Part shown: positions 55,324 through 64,000 of the stretch, piece by piece
How the letters are laid out: each line of letters starts with the position of its first letter
How positions within the stretch are numbered: position 1 is the stretch's first letter
From: Gp6-AA40 sp035293405
GTDB lineage: Bacteria > Acidobacteriota > Vicinamibacteria > Vicinamibacterales > UBA2999
Assembly (NCBI GenBank): GCA_035293405.1
Contig: DATDOE010000126.1
Coordinates: 34,017 to 98,016 of the forward strand
Length of the DNA stretch: 64,000 nucleotides
Direction: 5' to 3'
Position numbers and translations under genes: made by a program
The notes under the pieces: model-generated
Database searches by the model: none
What the model was told of the DNA's origin: nothing
Seen by the model: only the letters and a program-made list of their open reading frames with translations

Positions 55324-56591
55324 CGCGCGCGCCCGAGCACGAGCGCACTGTTCTTCGAGCCGAACCCGAGGCAATTGCACAACGCGGCATCCACATCGGC
55401 GCGGCGCGCGACGTTGGGGATGAAGTCCATGTCGCACGCCGGATCCGGATCATCGTGGTTGATGGTCGGCGGGAGCAGACCGTGCGTGAGCGCGAGCGCC
55501 GTCGCGGCCACGCCGGCCGCACCGCTCGCGCCCTGCGGGTGGCCGATCATCGACTTGGTCGATGATCCCGGCACGGCGTCGGCGTGCCGTCCGAAGACTC
55601 TGCGCACACATCGCGCTTCGATCGCGTCGTTCAGCTGCGTGGACGTCCCGTGGTAGTTGACGTAGCCGATCTCCTCCGGCCGGCGATCCGCGCGCTCGAG
55701 CGCCATCTCGATGCAGCGGACGATCTCCGAGCCGTCCGGATCCATCTGCACGCGGTGATAGGCGTCGCACGTGGACGCGTAGCCTTCGATACGCGCGTAG
55801 ATCGTGGCCCCTCTCGCGATCGCGCGCTCCTCCCGCTCGAGCGCGAGCATCCACGCACCCTCGCCGAGCACGAAGCCGTCGCGCCCGCGATCGAAGGGGC
55901 GCGAGGCGTTCGCGGGCCGGTCGTTGTACTTCGTGGACACTGCGCGCATCCGGGAGAAGCCGAAGATCATGCCCGGCAACACGCAGCCGTCGGTCCCGCC
56001 GGAGAGCAGCACCTCGTACTCGCCGGATCGAATGAGCGACGCCGCGTAGCCGATGGCGTCGGTCGAGCTCGTGCACCCGCAGGACAGCACGTGACTCATC
56101 CCGCGCAGACCGAGCGAGATGGAAATCTCGCTCGAGACCATGCCGCAGATGCCGACCGCAATCGCGTATGGAGTCACATGCCGGCCGCCCGACAGGAAGA
56201 AGTCCTCATACTGTTTTTCGCCGACGTCGATCCCACCGCCGCCGCTGCCGATCAGGACCCCGGCGCCCGGCTCCCCCGCGCGCAGGCCCGCGTCGCGCCA
56301 CGCCTCGCGTGCCGCGATGACGCCAAACAGCGCCGCGCGCGAGTACCGTTTCGGATCGGCGCGGCCATCCTGATCCTCGTCGCCTTCGAGATCGGGGGCG
56401 TCAGCGATCGAGACGGGAGGCACCCAGGCGGCAACCTGGCAGGGGTAGCTGGAGACGTCGAACTGCGTGATCACCCTGGTGCCGCTGCAGCCGCGGCTCA
56501 CGTGTTGCCAGAAGCGCTCACGCCCGACTCCGAAGGGCGACACCACACCGATGCCGCTGATGACGACGCGATGCGGCGCGGTGCGCGACAT
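55320..56591 (-). CDS. Beta-ketoacyl-ACP synthase (FabF-like ketosynthase)
   Basis: A 423-residue thiolase-fold ketosynthase. The catalytic triad is complete: Cys173 in SCGCTSSTD, His314 in NYHGTSTQLND and His351 in STKSMIGHPQGASGAAG. VVISGIGVVSPFG and the late FIPNVARRADVDAALCNCLGFGSKNSALVL match the FabF/KAS II type. It elongates acyl chains; with the coupled FAD reductase it probably belongs to a specialised lipid or polyketide pathway rather than the core fatty acid set, since no acpP, fabG or fabD is near. Start MSRTAPHRV at 56591 is preferred to the upstream frame start. Confidence 0.9.
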   Translation of the reverse strand: MSRTAPHRVVISGIGVVSPFGVGRERFWQHVSRGCSGTRVITQFDVSSYPCQVAAWVPPVSIADAPDLEGDEDQDGRADPKRYSRAALFGVIAAREAWRDAGLRAGEPGAGVLIGSGGGGIDVGEKQYEDFFLSGGRHVTPYAIAVGICGMVSSEISISLGLRGMSHVLSCGCTSSTDAIGYAASLIRSGEYEVLLSGGTDGCVLPGMIFGFSRMRAVSTKYNDRPANASRPFDRGRDGFVLGEGAWMLALEREERAIARGATIYARIEGYASTCDAYHRVQMDPDGSEIVRCIEMALERADRRPEEIGYVNYHGTSTQLNDAIEARCVRRVFGRHADAVPGSSTKSMIGHPQGASGAAGVAATALALTHGLLPPTINHDDPDPACDMDFIPNVARRADVDAALCNCLGFGSKNSALVLGRAR

Positions 56592-56614
56592 GAGGGTCAC
56601 TATAATACGGAGCC

Positions 56615-57379
56615 GTGCAGGTTCCAGGCCAGGCATCAACGTTTGCTGCACGCGCATGTACCTGGGCTGGAGCGCTGCTTTTTGTGGCCTCTCTCGGCTA
56701 TTTCCTCTTCAGTTACGCGGTGCGTTTCGGCGTCGTTGTCCCCGGCCCTGTACGCGCGTCATCCGTGGTTTGGGACATCGCGCTGTTTTCGGTGTTTGCC
56801 CTGCACCATAGCGTCCTGGCACGGGAGCCCATCCGAAACCGGGTGATGCGCGCCGTGCCGCAGCTCGAGCGCTCGCTCTACGTCTGGGTCGCCAGCCTCT
56901 TGCTCGTGCTCGTGTGCTGGCTCTGGCAGCCAGTGGCCGGCGTCGTCTGGAACATCGAGAGCGGAGCCGCGATATGGGCATTGCGTGCGCTGCAGATCGC
57001 GGGCATCGGGCTTTCGCTCTATAGCGCGGCCCTCATCGACATCTGGGAACTTGCCGGAGTACGACAACCTAACTCAACTCCCGACCTTGGAGACAGGGCG
57101 AACCCTGGGAGTCGGGACAGGGATCGAGTTGGGAGTTGGGAGTTCAGTACCAGAGGCCCCTATGGATGGGTGCGCCACCCGATTTATCTGGGCTGGTTCC
57201 TGCTCGTCTTTGCCGTCGCGACGATGACGATGACGCAATTCGTGTTCGCGGTGGTGAGCTGCGCGTACGTGCTGATCGCGATCCCGTTCGAAGAGCGCTC
57301 GTTGAGAAACACCACCGGCGGCGCCTACGAGCGGTATGTGACGAAGGTCCCGTGGAAGCTCGTCCCGCGCGTCTTCTGA
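56615..57379 (+). CDS. ICMT/NnrU-like membrane methyltransferase with repeat insert
   Basis: A 254-residue polytopic membrane protein with about six TM helices (WAGALLFVASLGYFLFSYAV, VWVASLLLVLVCWLW, ALQIAGIGLSLYSAALI, FLLVFAVATMTMTQFVFAVVSCAYVLIAI). The cofactor motif RGPYGWVRHPIYLGWFL and the final EERSLRNTTGGAYERYVTKVPWKL are as in isoprenylcysteine methyltransferase relatives. Residues about 152-178 come from a heptad repeat array inserted in frame before the motif. GTG start at 56615, divergent from the ketosynthase by 23 bases. Substrate unknown. Confidence 0.8.
   Translation: MQVPGQASTFAARACTWAGALLFVASLGYFLFSYAVRFGVVVPGPVRASSVVWDIALFSVFALHHSVLAREPIRNRVMRAVPQLERSLYVWVASLLLVLVCWLWQPVAGVVWNIESGAAIWALRALQIAGIGLSLYSAALIDIWELAGVRQPNSTPDLGDRANPGSRDRDRVGSWEFSTRGPYGWVRHPIYLGWFLLVFAVATMTMTQFVFAVVSCAYVLIAIPFEERSLRNTTGGAYERYVTKVPWKLVPRVF
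57072..57144. repeat. Heptad inverted arrays inside a coding region
   Basis: ACTCAACTCCC (57072-57082) faces GGGAGTC, GGGACAG, then GGGAGTT twice (57107-57144). The units match the GGGAGTT arrays near yacG and at 45306. The insert keeps the reading frame of the ICMT-like gene. Confidence 0.8.
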
Positions 57380-57409
57380 ACGACGAACGACCCGAACGAT
57401 CCGAACGAT

Positions 57410-57715
57410 CTACTCGTCGTAATCTTCCTTCGGCAGGCCTTCCAGCTCTTCGAGTAGAACGAGCCCGCGCGACGAAGGGATCTCGAAGCGCTTCCCGCAG
57501 GACTTGCACGTCACGTCGTCATCAACGCGAATCAAGTGGTCCTTGCTCTTGCCGAAGATGGCGCGGTCGCGCTCATCGGCGCCGTGAGGAACCTGTGCCT
57601 TCTTCGTGCGCCGCATCCACCTAAGGGAATAGTCGTTGGTCCGACGGCAGCGCGGGCACTGGAAGCGGGCGGGCCGCTGCTCGGGTTTCTCGGTGAAGAA
57701 TTGACGCTCATCCAC
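57410..57715 (-). CDS. Zinc-ribbon hypothetical protein
   Basis: A 101-residue protein with two Cys pairs (FQCPRCRRTNDYSLRW and VTCKSCGKRFEI) that would bind one zinc, and a basic centre (RTKKAQVPHGADERDRAIFGKSKDHLIR). The acidic end is LLEELEGLPKEDYDE. The GTG at 57715 is chosen because the longer frame upstream is antisense to lon and compositionally unlike protein. It stands alone between the ICMT-like gene and lon. No family name is claimed. Confidence 0.65.
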   Translation of the reverse strand: MDERQFFTEKPEQRPARFQCPRCRRTNDYSLRWMRRTKKAQVPHGADERDRAIFGKSKDHLIRVDDDVTCKSCGKRFEIPSSRGLVLLEELEGLPKEDYDE

Positions 57716-57814
57716 CTGGGAAGCGTACCACACGGAAACCGCCCCTCGACGATGCTCGGGGCGCCCTTGAGCGCACGCCGAAGGGCGGCGCACTGATAGA
57801 CTGGATCCAGCGCC

Positions 57815-60208
<2,394 letters not shown>

Positions 60209-60221
60209 GTCCCATCTAAAC

Positions 60222-61391
60222 TTGGCACAAGCGATCGTCTTCTATATTTCCGGTCACGGGTTCGGTCACGCCACACGATCCATCGAGGTCATCAACGCGA
60301 TCCTGGCGCAGCGCCCGGAGACACGCGTCGGTGTGCGAACCTCGGCTCCCCGCTGGCTGTTCGATTTAACGGTCAAGGGGAAGGTCACCTTCAGCCCGCT
60401 CGAATGCGACACCGGCGTGGTGCAGGTGGACGCGCTGTCGCTGGATGAGGCAGACACGATCCGCAGGGCGCAGGCGTTTCACAGCGACCTGGTGACCAGG
60501 GCTGCCAGCGAAACGCGCGCGCTCCGCGAACTGGGCGCGGGCCTGATCGTCGGCGACATCCCGCCGCTGGCGTTTGCCGTCGGCGCGTCCGCCGGCATCT
60601 CGTCGATCGGGCTCGGCAACTTCACCTGGGACTGGGTCTACGCGGACTATCCGCGCGTGCGGCTGGCGCCGTCCCTGTTGCCGGGAATTCGAGGCGCGTA
60701 TGCCAAGGCGTCGATGGCGCTGCGCCTGCCGATGTCAGGCGGCTTCGAAAGCTTCTCGAACGTGAGGGACGTTCCGTTCGTGGCCCGGCACGCCTCTCGC
60801 ACCCGCGAGGAGGTGTGCAAGCTGCTCAAGATCCCCTCCGACAAGCCCATCGTGCTGGCGTCGTTCGGCGGCTACGGGCTCTCGGGCCTGGACACCGACC
60901 TGCTGTCGAAGTTCAAGAAGTACACGGTGATCACGACGGTGACGGCCTCGCTGACCAAAGGGCGCCGTGACACGCCGACCTCCGAGCGGAAGGGCTCGGT
61001 CGTGACGATCAACGAAGAAGCGATGTACGGCGCCGGTGTGCGGTACGAGGATCTGGTCGGCGCCGCGGAAGCCGTGGTGACGAAGCCGGGCTACGGGATC
61101 GTCTCGGAGTGCATCGCCAACGACGCCTCCATTCTCTACACCTCGCGCGGGCACTTCCCCGAGTACGACGTGATCGTGGAAGAGATGCCGAAGTACATGC
61201 GCTCGGCGTTCATCACCCACGACGACCTGTTCAACGGCAAGTGGGAGTCACATCTCGACAAGCTGCTGGCGCAGCCGAAGCCGAGGAAGAAGCCGGAGAC
61301 CAACGGCGCCGAGGTCTGCGCCGACATCCTGCTGAAGGCGCTGGACAAGCCGCCCAAGAAGCCGCGCGGACGACCGAGAGCGAAGTTCTAG
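60222..61391 (+). CDS. GT-B-like glycosyltransferase family protein
   Basis: A 389-residue protein with the glycosyltransferase B plan of MurG-like and L-arabinokinase N-terminal domains. Seen are FYISGHGFGHATRSIEVINAIL (nucleotide-sugar domain start), LIVGDIPPLAFAVGASAGISSIGLGNFTWDWVY and the second domain with IVLASFGGYGLSG, EDLVGAAEAVVTKPGYGIVSECIAND. The C-terminal 30 residues are Lys/Pro/Arg-rich. TTG start at 60222, 13 bases after lon, so probably the same transcript. Donor and acceptor unknown. Confidence 0.82.
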   Translation: MAQAIVFYISGHGFGHATRSIEVINAILAQRPETRVGVRTSAPRWLFDLTVKGKVTFSPLECDTGVVQVDALSLDEADTIRRAQAFHSDLVTRAASETRALRELGAGLIVGDIPPLAFAVGASAGISSIGLGNFTWDWVYADYPRVRLAPSLLPGIRGAYAKASMALRLPMSGGFESFSNVRDVPFVARHASRTREEVCKLLKIPSDKPIVLASFGGYGLSGLDTDLLSKFKKYTVITTVTASLTKGRRDTPTSERKGSVVTINEEAMYGAGVRYEDLVGAAEAVVTKPGYGIVSECIANDASILYTSRGHFPEYDVIVEEMPKYMRSAFITHDDLFNGKWESHLDKLLAQPKPRKKPETNGAEVCADILLKALDKPPKKPRGRPRAKF

Positions 61392-61743
61392 CTGCAGAAG
61401 GCCCCAGGGTTCAGGGCTCAGGGCCGTCTGAGGCTCGAGTCCCTCTGAACCTTCGCCTCGCGTCGGCACTGGACCCTGAAAGTGTACTTCGACGCGCTAC
61501 GGGCAAGGCATCTACAGCGCTCGCGCTCACGACGGCTCCGAGCCATTTGCAGTTAGTCGCCGACAGTCGCTATCACTTGCATCCCTCTTCAACGTTCTGC
61601 CGGGAATGACGCGAGTCTAGCTTGCCGCTCTCGACATGGCGTACGACGTAGGCGATCTTGGTCTTCGGTGAACTTGGACTTCTTCGTGGTCCTCGCTCCT
61701 CGGTGAAGGACCGTCTGAATCCGCTATCTTCCTGACACGAGGG
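61392..61743. other. Gene-free stretch with heptad-like repeats
   Basis: No convincing gene. Near its start GGGTTCA and GGGCTCA (61407-61420) face CCCTCTGAACC (61441-61451) and CCCTGAA (61474-61480), a degenerate heptad pair with inverted arms that could end the lon transcript. The rest shows no feature I can name. Confidence 0.65.
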
Positions 61744-62703
61744 TCAGTTCTCTGTCGGCCGCTCGAGCCGATCGATCACGAGCGCTTCACCCTCGGCACG
61801 CGCTGATCTCAGCCTCAGGCCCAATTGCTCAACGACAGCCGAGAATATTGATGGGACCTCATTCAGAGGCGCAACCACGGCAGGTCCCGTTGGCGGCGCC
61901 ACTTCGGGTCCTCGTCTCGATGCCATCACATCGAAATTCATCGCCACGCGGTAGCTGCCAGGGAGGCCGGTCTTATCAACGACCACGCGCCCCGTCAGCC
62001 GCCGGAATGCGACTGCCAGTTCGGCCATCGTCGTGTCCGCCTCGAGCAAATCACCCAGCCGGCCTAGGCCATCACCCACGTGGTCGCGCATTCGTGGGTC
62101 CAACGTGCGCAGCGTACACGGTGGCGGCGGCGCTTTGAAATCCGGCGGTTGAGGCGCGATCCCACGCGCAGCTACAGCCTCAACCTCGTTACGTGCAGCT
62201 ATCGCCTGGGGACTGCAGTCCGTCTCCGACGGCTTGATTCCTGGTCCGAGCGTGCCATTGGTGCGCGAGAGCATGAGCTCGAATACCGGCTGCTTGCGCT
62301 TCTCGAAGTGCACAACGAGCTTGAAGCGATCCGCGAGCATCGAACGCAGCATCGCGATGCGGTCTTCCGTTGTCGCCGCCGACAGCGAGGAGGTGGCACT
62401 CACGTCGTAGCGTTCACGTGAGGCCCAGTCTGGCAGCCCAGCCATATCTGTCGGGCTAGTTGCCGCATACGCGCGCGACAGGATCGTGACCACGGGCACA
62501 TTGATCATGGTGATTCCGCCGTCTGGCCGTTGGCTTACGCTGGAAGCTGTTGAAGGCCCGCCGGCTTCTCTTGATACGTTCCTTCTGATTGAGACGACGT
62601 CGAATGTCGGAGCCACAGGCTGTGATTGAGAAGACGTCTGCATCGTGCCGGCGACAATCACGACTGTGGTGAGCGGCATCACCGCGGCCATTTTTGAGAG
62701 CAT
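61744..62703 (-). CDS. TIGR03435 family exported protein
   Basis: A 319-residue protein of TIGR03435, a large paralogous family of Acidobacteria. Hallmarks are TFDVVSIRRNVS after the signal peptide (AAVMPLTTVVIVAGTMQ), MLRSMLADRFKLVVHFEKRKQPVFELMLSR, VVDKTGLPGSYRVAMNFDV and PSIFSAVVEQLGLRLRSARAEGEALVIDRLERPTEN. Function is unknown; some copies are linked to M56 BlaR-like peptidase genes, none of which is adjacent here. Start ATG 62703, weak ribosome site. Confidence 0.88.
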   Translation of the reverse strand: MLSKMAAVMPLTTVVIVAGTMQTSSQSQPVAPTFDVVSIRRNVSREAGGPSTASSVSQRPDGGITMINVPVVTILSRAYAATSPTDMAGLPDWASRERYDVSATSSLSAATTEDRIAMLRSMLADRFKLVVHFEKRKQPVFELMLSRTNGTLGPGIKPSETDCSPQAIAARNEVEAVAARGIAPQPPDFKAPPPPCTLRTLDPRMRDHVGDGLGRLGDLLEADTTMAELAVAFRRLTGRVVVDKTGLPGSYRVAMNFDVMASRRGPEVAPPTGPAVVAPLNEVPSIFSAVVEQLGLRLRSARAEGEALVIDRLERPTEN

Positions 62704-63400
62704 GCACCACCTCTCTCTTGCTTAAGGTTAGCCATGCTCGCTGAGCGACTCAAGTCACCTGCCAAGGCGACGGGGCCACGGGTGTAACGAAGCCACGCTG
62801 GTAGTTGTCAAGCGGGTGGTCCGACGATCTAGTTCCGGCGGGATCGTTCAGAGCTCAAGCGGCGAAGCGATCGTCGTCGTCTTGCGATCTGTCGGTGAAG
62901 GAGTGCTCGTCATCGGCGATCTCAGTACGCAAGGTGCGAGGTATTGTATCGAGCTGACCGATCCGCGGACAGTTGAAGAGGACACACAACAACAAGGACA
63001 TGGGCGGAGAACGAGGGAATCAACAGCCGTCAAGCTCAGGCCCAAAGGTAAACGACCGATTGATCCAGATACGGCACCACCGCCAAGGACAGCACCGCCT
63101 CGTCTGTTCTCGCCTGCTGCACAGAGATCCACGCAGAAACTGCGTCCCCCTGTTCGAGATCGATTGCGGCGGCGTTACTACCGTCGGAGTGCTTGGACGG
63201 GGGTTGCCGCTTAGCATCCTTCGTTACGGGCGTAGAGCTACAAACACGTGAACTAGCCCGACTGCTTGCACAGTCTCTTACGCTGATATGTTCAAAACTA
63301 TTTTGTTGCGGAGCCCCCCGCATACCGTCTTACGAGATCAGCGGAAGGACAGCCTGCTGAAAGCGCAAATCAATCAGACGAATGAAAGGTGCGCTCTAAC
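62704..63400. other. Long gap without a convincing gene
   Basis: About 700 bases of mixed composition. Frames on both strands (62816-63214 plus, 62848-63132 and 63036-63323 minus) overlap one another and are rich in Ser/Arg/Thr without motifs, hydrophobic segments or good ribosome sites. I see no RNA gene, but promoters for the divergent TIGR03435 and LuxR-HTH genes must lie here. Confidence 0.55.
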
Positions 63401-63844
63401 GTGACCAAGACCAAGAGCGCCGACTCTCCTCAAATCGGTAAGAGCAAACCGTATCGAAGTTCTGTCATTGGAGATCTCGATAACCACGCTCGGTCGTCCG
63501 CGTTGCGTCAAAGCACAGCGTGGACACATCTGGCGGTTACGCTCCGACTCTCGCCTCGCGAACGAGAGGTCATCGAATGCCTCCTTGATTTCAATGACGA
63601 TGAGAGCACTATCGCGCGACAGCTTGGCATCTCCAGACACACTGTCCATACGTACATCGCGCGTCTCTATCAAAAACTGAATGTCCGCACTCACTGTCAG
63701 CTGGTCGTTGCGCTGCTGACGGCATTCGCCGCGCCAGTGTATGGCGCCGATGCTCAAGGACACCCACGCCGCCCACGCGGTCAGACGGGGCGAAAGTATC
63801 GTGCGACGCGTAATCAACCGGCCAAGCGGCGTTCTGGTGAGTAG
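63401..63844 (+). CDS. LuxR-type HTH transcription regulator
   Basis: A 147-residue protein with one LuxR-type HTH near residues 48-105: LRLSPREREVIECLLDFNDDESTIARQLGISRHTVHTYIARLYQKLNVRTHCQLVVALL. There is no receiver or sensory domain; the N-terminus is short and polar, and the C-terminus is Arg-rich. It may be a truncated NarL-type regulator or a stand-alone GerE-like protein. GTG 63401 with GAAAGG upstream is preferred over GTG 63389. Targets are unknown. Confidence 0.82.
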   Translation: MTKTKSADSPQIGKSKPYRSSVIGDLDNHARSSALRQSTAWTHLAVTLRLSPREREVIECLLDFNDDESTIARQLGISRHTVHTYIARLYQKLNVRTHCQLVVALLTAFAAPVYGADAQGHPRRPRGQTGRKYRATRNQPAKRRSGE

Positions 63845-63878
63845 GCCGCATGATGTCCCCTAGCAGATGGGATGAGAA

Positions 63879-63954
63879 GGCTGGTCTCCTGAACGGGATG
63901 CATTTACGCTCCCAGTGAATAGACGCACTCGAGGTGCATTCAAGGAGACCAGCC
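63879..63954 (+). promoter_or_regulatory. Hairpin that covers the next gene's ribosome site
   Basis: GGCTGGTCTCCTGAA (63879-63893) pairs with 63939-63954 with one bulge; an inner TGCA pair (63899-63902 with 63935-63938) extends it. The right arm contains AAGGAG and ends at the base before ATG 63955. If formed in RNA, the helix would hide the ribosome site. Confidence 0.65.
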
Positions 63955-64000
63955 ATGAAGAAGAATATCAGCACGACGACCGTGATGAATACCGGAACCT
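63955..64000 (+). CDS. Start of a gene cut by the window end
   Basis: ATG at 63955 after AAGGAG, reading MKKNISTTTVMNTGT to the edge. Only 15 codons are visible, so no product is named. The strong ribosome site and the start look genuine. Confidence 0.55.
   Translation, partial: MKKNISTTTVMNTGT

Noticed and set aside
55584..56846. 420-residue frame opposite the ketosynthase
   Set aside because: Antisense to a gene with a complete catalytic triad; composition is not protein-like.
63036..63323. Minus-strand frame before the LuxR-HTH gene
   Set aside because: No ribosome site, hydrophobic core or motif; overlaps competing frames of similar quality.

Overview
The window is a GC-rich chromosomal segment from a bacterium most like the Acidobacteriota, probably a Vicinamibacteria-type soil lineage. 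The assignment rests on two FtsX-like orphan permeases of the acidobacterial ADOP type (15391-17748 and 51600-53999), a TIGR03435 protein (61744-62703), a DUF5916 outer-membrane protein (17992-20240), many Tat-exported enzymes and a GC-rich third codon position. I saw no rRNA, tRNA, CRISPR array, transposase or prophage. Both ends are cut: a membrane protein enters at base 1 and a new gene starts at 63955.

Layout. 0-7 kb: fluoride exporter pair (crcB and DUF190), a PhoX-like DUF839 protein, pyrophosphatase, a Tat DsrE-like protein, a SoxC/sulfite-oxidase-like enzyme and a ferritin-like protein. 6.9-13.3 kb (minus strand): TolC, periplasmic adaptor, RND pump, DUF2892 and cupin in one likely operon. 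13.5-24 kb: two ECF sigma factors, one with a Cys-bearing C-terminal extension and one with an NrsF-type membrane anti-sigma; a glycerophosphodiesterase, the first ADOP permease and the frameshifted DUF5916 gene; hypothetical proteins. 23.6-27.4 kb: glgC and a fused transporter/spermidine-synthase-like protein, convergent.

27.5-38.4 kb is a phosphate and polyphosphate neighbourhood: a PhoB-type response regulator without an adjacent kinase, a DagK-like lipid kinase with a SixA phosphatase, a CHAD protein divergent from a Ppx/GppA phosphatase, and pstS-pstC-pstA-pstB-phoU with stop/start overlaps at every junction. Direct repeats of 7 bp on an 11-bp period lie upstream of both the regulator and pstS and look like a Pho box. 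A more AT-rich two-gene insert (TM-GAF protein plus a small protein) sits between ppx and pstS.

38.5-64 kb: yacG, citrate synthase, an M28 peptidase, a two-subunit molybdenum hydroxylase, a repeat-filled gap at 44.6-45.3 kb, a GNAT, a LeuA-like synthase, a rhomboid protease, a TPR/metallopeptidase-like protein, two ICMT-like methyltransferases, the second ADOP permease, a ketosynthase with an FAD reductase, lon, a GT-B-like protein, the TIGR03435 protein and a LuxR-HTH protein.

The most distinctive signal is not a gene. About ten sites carry degenerate tandem repeats with a 7-bp period, often as two inverted arrays, in the gaps between genes and sometimes inside reading frames. With them come an inverted pair of 24-bp minisatellites at the peptidase gene, a family of small perfect palindromes, and a palindromic element inserted in frame in the FAD reductase gene.
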